From Streptomyces dioscori (GTDB lineage: Bacteria > Actinomycetota > Actinomycetes > Streptomycetales > Streptomycetaceae): a DNA stretch of 64,000 nucleotides. The notes under the pieces were generated by a model. It searched no databases. It was not told where the DNA came from and was given only the letters and a program-made list of their open reading frames with translations. Location: the NCBI RefSeq assembly GCF_003024195.1, contig NZ_KZ679048.1:310001-374000 (forward strand). Direction: 5' to 3'. The translations under genes and the position numbers were made by a program. Positions 8,506 through 16,256 of the stretch are shown in pieces; position 1 is the stretch's first letter, and every line of letters begins with the position of its first letter.

Positions 8506-9382
8506 GCCATCGCCAGCCTGCTGCCCCACCAGCAGACCGCAGATCTGCACTCAACACGACGGGCGTGAACACAGCAACCACCGAGGTTCTCGACGTCTCA
8601 CCGTTTGTCGTGCACGGGCTCATTATCCGCGAAGATGCTTGCCGCGGATCCGATCGCGGAACCAGAGCCCTGATGGCCCCTGTCGGCCCGGCGCTTGATG
8701 TAATCGGCGCCGAGGGTAGCGAGAATGTCATGGGGTCGAGCCGCGTCGAGCGGCCAAGAGACCTGTGATGGGAGGGGGTTGGGGGAGTCTGTCCGCGTGC
8801 TCCGCACTGGGCCGAGACCCGATCGCGAGAACGACGGTCGGTTCGTAGTCCCCATGCTCTGCCGGGGCCGTCGTGACGCCGAGCAGGAGAAGCGGCGGTC
8901 GTGACGAGAGTGCGCCATGGGTGCGGGGTTTCGTGGCGCGTCCTGTCTGTCAGGGGCGATGACTGTGGTCGTTCGGGGGGTCGGCGCCCGCCTGGGTTCG
9001 CGGAACGGGGCTGTCTCGACGCCCAGTCACAAGGTTGGCCTCGTAGATGCCCGAACTCAACGTAACGAACGTTCTATGTAGTACTCTGCTGGTTGTCCGC
9101 ACGGCCAACGCGGATGGGTGCAGGACGTGCGGGGGTGGGTGGCCGGGTGGAGGATGCCCGGCTCGCCAGTCGCACCCGTCGAGACTCCGGGTGTTGTCCG
9201 CGGGGCGCCGGGCGGTTGACGTGCGACTGGTGCCCCGCGTGGCGCCTGGCTGCGGATGTCGAAAGCGCGTCGGCCGGTCAGGCGGCAACTCCCGGCCGGC
9301 GCGTGTGCTCTCTGTCGCAAGCTGCAATGTGACTGACTGTCCTTCCGCGACATGCTCCACGACGCATGTATGTAATGTTCAC
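8506..9382. other. Long gene-free stretch, probably decayed DNA
   Basis: No frame carries a recognisable domain. At 9058-9080 there is an AT-richer segment containing the palindrome GAACGTTC next to possible -10-like hexamers (TATGTA, TAGTAC). It resembles a promoter/operator of a TetR-controlled gene that is no longer here. The stretch leads into the promoter of the epoxide hydrolase. Confidence 0.4.
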
Positions 9383-9388
9383 TATAAT
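9383..9388 (+). promoter_or_regulatory. Perfect TATAAT -10 element; near-leaderless transcript likely
   Basis: TATAAT lies ten bases before the ATG at 9398. A transcript starting about seven bases after it would begin at or just before the start codon, so the epoxide hydrolase mRNA is probably leaderless or nearly so. The surrounding 35 bases are unusually AT-rich. No clear -35 hexamer was found. Confidence 0.5.
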
Positions 9389-9397
9389 GAGGTCATC

Positions 9398-10549
9398 ATG
9401 GAGATTGAAGCCTTTCCCATACGCCTTCCCGAGGGCGACCTTCACGACCTGCGCGAACGCCTCGACCGAGTGCGGCTTCCGGAACCGGAGACGGTTCGGG
9501 ACGGAACACAGGGCATCGGCGTGGAGCGCCTGCGCAGTTTGCTTGGTGCCTGGCACGGGCACGACTGGCGTTCCGTGGAGAAGCGCTGGAACGCGATACC
9601 GCATTTTCGGGCCGAGATCGACGGCTTGAATATCGCCTTCTGGCATGTCCGCTCTTCGGAACCTCATGCCTTCCCTCTGGTTCTGACGCACGGTTGGCCT
9701 GGCTCGGTGCTCGAGTTCGAAACCCTCATCGGGCCGCTGACCGACCCGGTCGCGCACGGCGGTTCCGCCTCGGACGCCTTCGACGTGGTGGTACCGGGAC
9801 TGCCGGGCTTCGGCTTCAGTGAGCGGCCCCAGGAACGAGGCTGGAACCCGGGGCGCACCGCACGTGCCTGGGCGGATCTGATGACCGGGCTCGGATATGA
9901 GCGTTTCGGGGCGCACGGCGGCGACTATGGCGCGTTCGTCAGCACGGAACTGGCACTGCTGGTGCCGGAGCGGGTGGCCTGTCTGCACCAGACCATGCCG
10001 CTTGCCGGGCCTCTGCCGGAGGACGCCGCGACAGCCGACGAGGCGGAAAAGCGCATCGCCGGCAAGCGTGCCTCCTTCCTGAGGACCGGCCCCACTCACG
10101 TGATTGCCCAAGGCATGCTCCCGCAGACGCTGGGTTATTCCTTCGTCGATTCTCCCGCTGGGCTTGCTGCCTGGCTGAGCGAGGCGCTCGTCGGCTTCTC
10201 GGATACCCGCCCTGAAGCGGGGGGCGGTGTCACGCAGGCCCAGCAGTTGGACGATATAGCCTTGTACTGGTTCACCCGCACCGGAGCCTCCACCGCTCGT
10301 TGGTATTGGGAGGCAATGCGCTGGTCGCCGCGCAGCTCGGAGGAACAGAACGCGCGACCGGTGACCACACCCACGGCGTTCACGCTGTTCCCGGCCGAGC
10401 CCTTCCCCATCGCCCGTCGCTGGGCGGAACGCCGCTACCGGAACATCATCAGCTGGAACGAGATGGAGTACGGCGGTCACTTCCCGGGCCTGGAGCATCC
10501 CGACGTGTTGGTCAACGAGATCAGGAACGCCTTTCGCCTCGTCCGTTGA
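9398..10549 (+). CDS. Epoxide hydrolase (EHN-domain alpha/beta hydrolase)
   Basis: This 383-residue protein has the N-terminal EHN lid domain typical of microsomal-type epoxide hydrolases (FPIRLPEGDLHDLRERLDRV) and then an alpha/beta-hydrolase core. HGWPGS at 98-103 supplies the oxyanion hole, GGDYG at 174-178 the nucleophile Asp176, and GGHFPGLEHP near the C-terminus the catalytic His. Length and motif spacing are normal. It would open epoxides to vicinal diols; the natural substrate is unknown. An in-frame extension upstream to 9047 is rejected because it lacks family character and the -10 box lies inside it. Confidence 0.93.
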   Translation: MEIEAFPIRLPEGDLHDLRERLDRVRLPEPETVRDGTQGIGVERLRSLLGAWHGHDWRSVEKRWNAIPHFRAEIDGLNIAFWHVRSSEPHAFPLVLTHGWPGSVLEFETLIGPLTDPVAHGGSASDAFDVVVPGLPGFGFSERPQERGWNPGRTARAWADLMTGLGYERFGAHGGDYGAFVSTELALLVPERVACLHQTMPLAGPLPEDAATADEAEKRIAGKRASFLRTGPTHVIAQGMLPQTLGYSFVDSPAGLAAWLSEALVGFSDTRPEAGGGVTQAQQLDDIALYWFTRTGASTARWYWEAMRWSPRSSEEQNARPVTTPTAFTLFPAEPFPIARRWAERRYRNIISWNEMEYGGHFPGLEHPDVLVNEIRNAFRLVR

Positions 10550-10692
10550 GGCCCCCGGCGCCGGTGTTCGGCCGATTCAAGGCATTCGGCGTCGAAGGGG
10601 CGCGGTTGACTCGTGCGTGACCCGTTGTGGACCGTCGCGCCCGCACGTCCGATGCGGCACCGCCAGCCAGAGGCCGGTGGAGAAGTTCGGTC

Positions 10693-10935
10693 ATGATCCC
10701 ACCGCAGAGACCGGACAAGGCCGGAACGGTGCCGCAGGAGAGACTGATCACCGCGGTCGAGGAGTTCATCGTCCAGCACGTCCTGCCGGTGGACGACGAA
10801 CATGACGGCGACACGGATGCGGACGAGGGAGAGGCGCTGCGCCTCCGGCTCCAGGCCGGCGCCTTGAACGCGGCTTGCTGTTTCCACACGGGCCCGAGGA
10901 ACACGGCGGTGTCGGCGTCGGCATGGTGCAGTGGG
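10693..10935 (+). pseudogene. 5' fragment of an acyl-CoA dehydrogenase, frameshifted and cut by an IS256 scar
   Basis: From ATG 10693 the frame reads ERLITAVEEFIVQHVLPVDD, then EALRLRLQAGALNA, the first helices of acyl-CoA dehydrogenases. At about 10873 the match moves one frame and continues GLLFPHGPEEHGGVGVGMVQ, the family's APHxPxEYGG turn. Immediately after it, at about 10935, IS256-type sequence begins on the other strand. Only some 80 of about 390 residues remain. The family call rests on motif recognition alone. Confidence 0.55.
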
Positions 10936-11105
10936 CCTGGCCTTTGCCGGTGGGGTCGAGGGGCATGATCGCCATGTAGACACATTGCAGGGCGGCCTGC
11001 TCGCTGGGTAAGTGACCGCAGGCCTTGACCTTCCGACGGATCCGGGCGTCAACCGACTCGATCGCGTGGGTGGTGCAGACGTTGCGGCGAATCTCGGTGC
11101 CGAAC
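10936..11105 (-). pseudogene. 3' fragment of an IS256-family transposase
   Basis: The minus strand encodes EIRRNVCTTHAIESVDARIR, then ACGHLPSEQAALQCVYMAIM and PLDPTGKGQA. This is the conserved C-terminal block of IS256-type transposases (RRxIYTTNAIES to LDPTGKGQAxW). The DDE domain is absent and the family's normal last residues are altered. The fragment abuts an acyl-CoA dehydrogenase remnant on one side and an HTH remnant on the other. Confidence 0.8.
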
Positions 11106-11235
11106 CGCAGGATGCCCAGCTGTCGTAGTTCATCTCTGAGCGGTTTCAACGACCGGCGGGCCTCGGCAATATGAACCCGTACGGTCGACTGTGTAATTCC
11201 CATCTCCTCGGCGACTTCGGGGGCTGGTCCGCCGC
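11106..11235 (-). pseudogene. Fragment of a sigma-70 region 4/LuxR-type HTH domain
   Basis: Minus-strand sequence PAPEVAEEMGITQSTVRVHI followed by AEARRSLKPL has the pattern of the C-terminal recognition helix of ECF sigma factors or response regulators (IAxxLGIxxGTVRxHIxxAR). It is in frame with the IS256 remnant downstream but clearly of a different origin. No other part of the parent gene is present. Confidence 0.45.
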
Positions 11236-11678
11236 CACCAGCAAACGGGCCAAGCTCGTCCTCGGCGCCGTCGACATGGCGCTGTGGCGCCGGGACCGGG
11301 CCGGAACTCCCACTGGACCAGGTCTCGTTCATCATTCGGATGCGGGCAGTCAGGGGGAATTCAACTGGTCGTCGCAACACCTTGATCATGGAGGTCTTGG
11401 ATTGGGCGACAGGGGAAGCTGATGCCGCAGGCACCGTCGGCGATGTTCTGGACAGCGCGCTCATGGAGTCCCAGATCGGTCTCTACAAGACGGAGCTGAT
11501 CAAACCCCGCAAGCCCTGGCACGGCCTTGCTGACGTCGAACCCGCCACCGCGGAATGGGTCGACTGGTTCAACAACCAGCGCCTCCACTCGGCGATGGGA
11601 GACATCCCGCCCCACGAGCACGAGAGCCACCACCACGCTCAACACCATCCCCAGTCGGTCGCTGGAGGCGACGCATAG
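11230..11678 (+). pseudogene. Frameshifted 3' fragment of an IS3-family transposase (OrfB)
   Basis: The plus strand encodes SKRAKLVLGAVDMALWRRDR and AGTPTGPGLVHHSDAGSQ, the integrase-core segment with the second catalytic Asp. After a frame change near 11370 it continues GTVGDVLDSALMESQIGLYK and PATAEWVDWFNNQRLHSAMG, the segment with the catalytic Glu. The stop is at 11678. The first third of OrfB and all of OrfA are missing and there is at least one frameshift, so the element is dead. Confidence 0.8.
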
Positions 11679-11786
11679 AGCCTCCACCGATCCCGGAGCG
11701 GTTCAGCCAGCGTGATCGCTGTGAATCGGTGCGTGGCGCGGGCGCGTTTCGCCGTGGTTCCGTCGGTCAGGCCACATGATGGCCGG

Positions 11787-12203
11787 ATGAAGATCATCCC
11801 GCGTGCCTTCGCGCACGTCCGTCTTACGGTCACCGACATCGACCGTTCGCGCGCCTTCTACGAGGAGCTCTTCGACATGCCTGTCGCCTTCGAGCTGCCT
11901 CCGGACGCGGACGCCGAGAAGCGCGAAGAGCTGTCGTTCCTCTTCGGCGGCGTCATCTACAAGATCGGCGACTCCCTGCTCGGGCTGCGCCCGGTCGCCT
12001 CGGACCGCTTCGACGAGGACCGGGTGGGCCTGGACCACGCCAGCCTCGCGGTGAGCGGCAAGCAGGACTTGGAGGCCGCGGTACGCGTCCTGGACAACCG
12101 CGGCATCCACCACGAAGGCATCAAGGACATCGGCATGGGCTTCATCTTGGAGTTCCGCGACCCCGACAACATCGCCCTGGAACTCTTCGCCCCCGCTTCC
12201 TGA
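11787..12203 (+). CDS. VOC (glyoxalase/bleomycin-resistance fold) family protein
   Basis: This 138-residue protein shows the paired beta-alpha-beta-beta-beta pattern of the vicinal-oxygen-chelate fold: FAHVRLTVTDIDRSRAFYEE at the start, GLDHASLAVSGKQDLEAAV in the second half, and FILEFRDPDNIALELFAPA at the end. His10, His92 and the late Glu are plausible metal ligands. ATG 11787 is the start that fits the family; the frame upstream is unrelated. The substrate is not predictable. It is the only intact gene among the transposon scars of this stretch. Confidence 0.85.
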   Translation: MKIIPRAFAHVRLTVTDIDRSRAFYEELFDMPVAFELPPDADAEKREELSFLFGGVIYKIGDSLLGLRPVASDRFDEDRVGLDHASLAVSGKQDLEAAVRVLDNRGIHHEGIKDIGMGFILEFRDPDNIALELFAPAS

Positions 12204-12496
12204 ACCTGGTACGTCCTCCCGCCTCCCTCTACTCGCCTTCGTTCCCAGGAGTCGGTGCCTGGTCAGGGTCGGGTGATTCTTCTACAGGTGGACATCGGGC
12301 TCGGTCGACAGCGCGGCCCGCCCGATTCACTTGCTGGAGATGCTCCACGTGCCGTCGCCGGCCGCCGCGGTGTTGTCGCGGGCTGCCCACCCGGCGTCGT
12401 CGACCTTGAGGGTGGCTAAGAGATGGGTGGAGATCGCTTCGACGACTAGTACTGCAACGGTGCTTGGCGTGACTGCTGGCCAGTTCGCTTGGTGGT

Positions 12497-12768
12497 GTGG
12501 TTATGGGTCGGGACCATGGTGGTGTCAGGTTGTGGGCGGGTGAACTGGACTCTCTGCATGAGCGGTTCGTATACAGGTTCAACCGCGAGGAACTGCGTCA
12601 GTCGGCGCTGGCTTACATGCGGGGCCTGGTCGCCCCGCTGCAGCGCAAGAACGGCTGGACGCTGGCGGAGGAGGCCGGGCACGCGGGTCCTGATCGCGTC
12701 CACCCGTTGCTGAACAGGATCGAGTGGGATGCCGACGAGGTCCTGGACGACGCGCGTGAGTACGTCGT
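12497..12768 (+). pseudogene. 5' fragment of an IS701-family transposase
   Basis: The frame encodes WAGELDSLHERFVYRF, then YMRGLVAPLQRKNGWTLAEE, AGHAGPDRVHPLL and IEWDADEVLDDAREYVVE, the conserved N-terminal region of IS701-type transposases. It ends after about 90 of some 400 residues, where pirin sequence starts in another frame. Upstream, at about 12448, the text GTACTGCAACGGTGCTTGG may be the outer end of the element, but no matching inverted repeat can be shown. Confidence 0.75.
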
Positions 12769-12926
12769 GGAACTTCATCGGACGGTCCCAGGTCGAGATC
12801 GAGCAGGCGCGCGCCGACTGGGCGACCGGGTCGCGGTTCGGCGAAGTGAAGGGCTATGACGGGGGCCCGCTCGCCGCACCGGCTCTGCCGCCCGTGCCGC
12901 TGAAGCCCCGGGGGCGGGTGCGCTGA
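12766..12926 (+). pseudogene. 3' fragment of a pirin-family gene
   Basis: The last 53 codons before the TGA at 12926 encode WNFIGRSQVEIEQARADWAT, then SRFGEVKGYDGGPLAAP and LPPVPLKPRGR, the C-terminal end of bacterial pirin-like cupins. The preceding 240 residues, including the metal-binding cupin domain, are gone, replaced by an IS701 fragment in another frame. A strong terminator hairpin follows at 12941, presumably the original one. Confidence 0.7.
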
Positions 12927-12940
12927 CCGGAGCGGACGCC

Positions 12941-12966
12941 GCCCTCGGGGCCCTGACCCCGAGGGC
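12941..12966. terminator. Strong 10-bp GC hairpin after pirin remnant
   Basis: GCCCTCGGGG-CCCTGA-CCCCGAGGGC is a perfect 10-bp stem with a 6-base loop, 15 bases after the pirin stop codon. There is no U-tract, as is usual for Streptomyces terminators. Confidence 0.65.
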
Positions 12967-13161
12967 CCCCGCGGCCCGGCTCTGACAGCCCGGCCCCCGG
13001 CCCCTGGCGGCCCGGCTCCCGGGAGGCCGGTCCCGGCGGCTCTGCCCTGGTGTCCTGGATCCGGCGCCACGCGGCCCTGTGTCCCAGATCCAGCGGCAGG
13101 CGGCCCGGTGCCCCGGTGCCCAGCTTCACACGGCCCGACTTCCCGTCTTGTACTGAGCGTT

Positions 13162-13212
13162 TGACACAACACTCCGGCAGGAGCCATCTTGTACCCATCG
13201 ATTGGTACAAGC
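13162..13212 (+). promoter_or_regulatory. Promoter with palindromic GntR(YtrA)-type operator
   Basis: A TTGACA hexamer at 13162-13167 is followed after 18 bases by CATCTT, a plausible -10. Overlapping that -10 and the likely start of transcription is the inverted repeat CTTGTACC-N8-GGTACAAG at 13189-13212, with perfect 8-base arms. A single half-site CTTGTACT lies at 13148. The downstream operon encodes a YtrA-type GntR protein, a subfamily that commonly represses its own operon, so this is its likely operator. The match to that regulator is inference. Confidence 0.65.
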
Positions 13213-13231
13213 TCGTTCGGGGGATCTCCAG

Positions 13232-14074
13232 ATGCTCGACACCGTCCCACTGCAGTCCCGGATCCTCGATCATGCCGACCACTACGCCCGTTGGTCCGGG
13301 CTGGCCATCGGGATCGTGGCCGCACAGCATCTGATCACGATGAACAGCGGGGACATCGCGCTGCCCCTGGTGTTCGCCATCACCGCTTTCGGGCTGTGCG
13401 CGGTGGGTGGTGTGCTGCTCGGCGACGCCCTCACGCTGCCTCCTCAGGAGACGGTACGCACCGCGAGTCTCGCCCCGCGTCTGATCCGCGACCAGGTGCC
13501 GCCGCGGATGGCGCCCCTGCTTCTTCTGCAGGCGGCGTTCCTCGTCGTTCTGCTGGTGGTCGGCGCGGTCACGGCCTCCTCCGTCGTCGACCGGCCCGAC
13601 AGAGCGGGGAGCGTCATCAACGTCACCTGCGAGGGGATCCGCACCTCCCTGGGCCCCTGGCCGGGCCTGTACTACAGCGGCCCGATGTTCGCCGCGCTCG
13701 CGGTGGCGACCCCGGTCTGCGTCTGGGCCCTGCGCCGCATCGCCGACGGCACGGGCGACGAACAGCAGCGCCGCGACCGTGCGTGGGCCATCACCGGAGC
13801 CTGGGGGCTGCTGGTGTCCAGTCAGGTGCTGCTCGTCGTCCTGATGCTGTTCGTCGCGCTCACGGACAAGACCTGCGCGGGCCCGCTGGGCGCCGCCACC
13901 CTCGTGGCGATCTGCCCTCTCGGCCTGCTGGGCATGTTCTGCTTCGGATGGTCCCTGGCCACCGTCGTGGCACCCAGGGCGGTCGACGACGAGGCGGCCC
14001 ACGAGGCGGCCCACGAGGCGGTCCACGGGGCGGCCCACGAGTCGGCCCACGAGGGGACTTCCGGCGATGAGTGA
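13232..14074 (+). CDS. Hypothetical multi-pass membrane protein with His/Ala/Glu-repeat tail
   Basis: The 280-residue protein has about five to six hydrophobic spans: around residues 20-65 (two), 95-120, 150-170, 195-220 and 225-250. No family was recognised. Its C-terminus is a run of AHEA-like tetrads encoded by a 12-base tandem repeat; spaced His and Glu residues could bind metal, but repeat slippage may be the only cause. ATG 13232 follows GGGGGATCTCCAG and is preferred over the upstream ATG at 13202, which overlaps the operator. The gene overlaps the GntR gene by eight bases, so both are translated from one transcript. Confidence 0.75.
   Translation: MLDTVPLQSRILDHADHYARWSGLAIGIVAAQHLITMNSGDIALPLVFAITAFGLCAVGGVLLGDALTLPPQETVRTASLAPRLIRDQVPPRMAPLLLLQAAFLVVLLVVGAVTASSVVDRPDRAGSVINVTCEGIRTSLGPWPGLYYSGPMFAALAVATPVCVWALRRIADGTGDEQQRRDRAWAITGAWGLLVSSQVLLVVLMLFVALTDKTCAGPLGAATLVAICPLGLLGMFCFGWSLATVVAPRAVDDEAAHEAAHEAVHGAAHESAHEGTSGDE
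13990..14054 (+). repeat. 12-base tandem repeat in the 3' end of the membrane-protein gene
   Basis: GAGGCGGCCCAC and close variants are repeated five times with a 12-base period. The period is a multiple of three, so gain or loss of units keeps the frame and only lengthens or shortens the AHEA tail. Confidence 0.75.
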
Positions 14075-14561
14075 CCCCGTCGTCCGCGTCGACACCACCG
14101 GCCAGGTGCCGCCGTACGAGCAGATCCGCGCCCAGTTGGCCGCGCTGATCCGCACCGGCAGGCTGGCCGAGGGGGAGCGGCTGCCGACCGTACGCCAACT
14201 CGCCACGGACCTGGGGCTGGCGCCGGGTACCGTGGCTCGCGCCTACCGTGAGCTGGAGGCCGCCGAACTGATCCGGACCCGCCGCGGCGCGGGTACCAGG
14301 GTCGCACCGCTCCCGCCGGACGCCCACGCGCACGACGTCGGCCGACTCGCCACCCTGGCCCGGGACTTCACCTCGGCCGCCCGGGCGCTCGGCGCGGACA
14401 CGGAGGACATCCTGACCGCCGTCCGCGACGCGCTGGAACCCGGTTCGGCCTCCCCTTCGCGCGCACCCGGAAGCGGAACGCGCGGCCCCAGGACCGCGGG
14501 CGTCACACCGGCTGCCCCGGGGAGCGGCACGGCGAAGAGCGCGGCGCGCAGTCCCTCGTAA
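14067..14561 (+). CDS. GntR family transcriptional regulator (YtrA subfamily)
   Basis: The 164-residue protein has an N-terminal GntR winged helix: PPYEQIRAQLAALIRTGRLA, EGERLPTVRQLATDLGLAPG and TVARAYRELEAAELIRTRRG. Only a short helical region follows, as in the YtrA subfamily, which lacks a large ligand domain. The last 40 residues are Ser/Pro/Gly-rich and probably disordered. The start ATG overlaps the end of the membrane-protein gene. A matching palindromic operator lies in the promoter, so the pair probably forms a self-regulated unit. Confidence 0.88.
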   Translation: MSDPVVRVDTTGQVPPYEQIRAQLAALIRTGRLAEGERLPTVRQLATDLGLAPGTVARAYRELEAAELIRTRRGAGTRVAPLPPDAHAHDVGRLATLARDFTSAARALGADTEDILTAVRDALEPGSASPSRAPGSGTRGPRTAGVTPAAPGSGTAKSAARSPS

Positions 14562-14584
14562 CGCCGGTTCCGACTGGGCTCGCA

Positions 14585-14658
14585 CCGAAGCCGAAGCCGA
14601 AGCCGAAGCCGAAGTCGAAGCCGGAGCCAAAGCCGGAGCCGGAGCCGGAGCCGAAGTC
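14585..14658. repeat. GCCGAA/GCCGGA hexamer minisatellite between convergent genes
   Basis: About twelve tandem copies of the hexamer GCCGAA and its variant GCCGGA fill the space between the stops of the GntR and TetR genes. No coding role is seen. Confidence 0.8.
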
Positions 14659-14668
14659 GGCCGCCGTG

Positions 14669-15289
14669 CTACTGGTCACCTTTCAGGTAGCGGGTGATCA
14701 TGGCGGCCAGCTCCCTCTCCAGCCTCTCGACCTGGATGGGGTGCGGGCTCGCCATGAGCTTGTGGGTGTTCATCTCCACCGTTCCCACGACGAGTTCCGC
14801 GGCCATGTCGAGATCCTCCACGCGGACGTCCGGATGCCGGGCGAGCACGTCGCGTATCTGCCGCACCCGGTCCTTGCCGTGCCGCTCCATCGCCTCGATC
14901 AGTTCGCCGGAGACCGGCGCTTCCTCGATCATCATCCGCAGGAGCTGCGGGTCGTCGCGATGGTGGTCGATCGCGTCGCGGACCAGCGCCAGCACCGCTT
15001 CCTTCAGGCTGCCGGGGGACAGGTCCAGCTCGTCGGCCCCCGTCCAGCCGCCGCGGTCGATGTGCCGGACCAGCAGCTTGGCCAGGATGGCGTCCTTGTT
15101 CGGGAAGTACTGGTAGAGCGAGCCGATGGACACGCGGGCGTGTTCGGCGATGCGGTTGGTGGTGCCCGCGGCATAGCCGTACTCGCCGAAAACGTGAGCA
15201 GCGGCACTCAGGATGCGCTCACGGGTGAGTTCGGCGCGCACCTGCCGAGGCGTTCTACGTGGGGTGATGCGGCGTTCGTCGGAGGGCAT
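14669..15289 (-). CDS. TetR family transcriptional regulator
   Basis: The 206-residue protein has a typical TetR HTH at about 20-66: LTRERILSAAAHVFGEYGYA, then TTNRIAEHARVSIGSLYQYF and PNKDAILAKLL. The C-terminal two thirds are helical and unique, as usual for the ligand domain, with the pattern of TetR proteins that have a C-terminal dimer bundle. It is divergent from a siderophore-interacting flavoprotein gene and probably controls that gene and the large fusion reductase behind it. The ligand is unknown. Confidence 0.92.
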   Translation of the reverse strand: MPSDERRITPRRTPRQVRAELTRERILSAAAHVFGEYGYAAGTTNRIAEHARVSIGSLYQYFPNKDAILAKLLVRHIDRGGWTGADELDLSPGSLKEAVLALVRDAIDHHRDDPQLLRMMIEEAPVSGELIEAMERHGKDRVRQIRDVLARHPDVRVEDLDMAAELVVGTVEMNTHKLMASPHPIQVERLERELAAMITRYLKGDQ

Positions 15290-15331
15290 CCGGCGGTCCT
15301 TCCGGGCGGCGGAAAGCGAGTAGCCAAGAGG

Positions 15332-15345
15332 TGAGCTTTTACTCA
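15332..15345. promoter_or_regulatory. Possible TetR operator
   Basis: TGAG-CTTTTA-CTCA, an imperfect palindrome in an AT-rich patch, sits between the divergent TetR and SIP genes. Its place fits an operator for the TetR protein, but the arms are only four bases long. Confidence 0.35.
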
Positions 15346-15399
15346 GAATAGTGCCATGACCTGCGCAAACAAGCGAAGCCAGATAATCGGAGCACGTCC

Positions 15400-16203
15400 G
15401 TGATCCCCCAGGTGAGCGTTCCCCGGGAGCGACGGACGATCACGTTGGAAGTGCGTCGGCGCGAGCTGCTCACACCCGGCTTCGCCCGCGTCACCCTCGG
15501 CGGCCCCGGCGTGCGGGACCTCGTCCCGGCAGGCGGCGACCAGGCCGTCCGGCTCTTCTTCCCGAGGGAAGGGCAGAGCGAACTGAGGATGCCGACCGCC
15601 TCGAACGAGGCGGCGTGGATGGTCCAGGTGATGCTCATGCCCAGGACGGCCCGCCCGTGGGTGCGCAACCTGACCGTCCGGCGGCTGCGGCCCGCGGAGC
15701 AGGAGATCGACATCGAGTTCGCCCTGCACGGCGACTCGCCCATGAGTGCGTGGGTGCGCCGGGTCCGGCCGGGCGACCAGGCCGGGATCTTCGACCTGGG
15801 GACCACGTACCGGCCGCCCGCACACACCCGGGGGCGGCTGCTGGTGGGTGACGACAGCGCGCTGCCCGCCGTCCTGGCGATCCTGGAGGGCGACCCGGAC
15901 CCCGTACCCACCGCGGTCTTCCTGGAAGTGGCGACCGCGGCCGACGTCCGGCCCGTTCCCGCGCGGGCCGGTGTGCGCGTCCACTGGCTCAGCCGTGACG
16001 ACGAGAGTCTGCGGCCCGGCGCCCGCGCGCTGGAGGCGATCCGCGACGCCGAACTGCCCGGAGGCCCCCTCTACGCATGGGTGGCCGGCGAGTCCCGGCT
16101 GGCCACGGGCGTCCGGCGGCACCTGGTCGACGACCGCGGCGTACCCAAGCGGGACATCTCCTTCAACGGCTACTGGCGACTGGGCCGGTCCACCCCCGGC
16201 TGA
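15400..16203 (+). CDS. Siderophore-interacting protein (SIP-type FAD ferric reductase)
   Basis: The 267-residue protein matches the SIP family, cytoplasmic flavoproteins that reduce ferric siderophores with NAD(P)H or ferredoxin. The FAD domain includes RELLTPGFARVTLGGPGV and the segment RPWVRNLTVRRL, and the NAD(P) domain includes RRHLVDDRGVPKRDISFNGY with a final YWRLG. In most members the FAD motif reads RxYT; here the Tyr position is Leu (RNLT), which may weaken isoalloxazine stacking. GTG 15400 fits the family start. It is divergent from a TetR gene and 53 bases upstream of a large iron-sulfur reductase that could be its partner. No iron box was found. Confidence 0.88.
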   Translation: MIPQVSVPRERRTITLEVRRRELLTPGFARVTLGGPGVRDLVPAGGDQAVRLFFPREGQSELRMPTASNEAAWMVQVMLMPRTARPWVRNLTVRRLRPAEQEIDIEFALHGDSPMSAWVRRVRPGDQAGIFDLGTTYRPPAHTRGRLLVGDDSALPAVLAILEGDPDPVPTAVFLEVATAADVRPVPARAGVRVHWLSRDDESLRPGARALEAIRDAELPGGPLYAWVAGESRLATGVRRHLVDDRGVPKRDISFNGYWRLGRSTPG

Positions 16204-16256
16204 CCCGGCCCGCCCTCCCCGCTGACCCGGTCCACCCCCGGCTGAAAAGGACTCTC

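Noticed and set aside
8598..8918. Minus-strand frame of 106 codons in the long gap before the epoxide hydrolase
   Set aside because: Arg/Ser/Pro-rich with no ribosome site or recognised motif; likely chance.
9047..9397. 117-codon N-terminal extension of the epoxide hydrolase
   Set aside because: Composition is unlike the family, and a TATAAT box lies inside it just before the homologous ATG.
10477..11133. Minus-strand frame of 218 codons downstream of the epoxide hydrolase
   Set aside because: No family match; the region is better explained by an acyl-CoA dehydrogenase fragment on the plus strand and an IS256 fragment in another frame.
12204..12496. Possible secreted-protein tail on the minus strand (DDAGWAARDNTAAAGDGTWS)
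   Set aside because: A short, suggestive but isolated segment with no start, signal or second motif; too little to call a feature.
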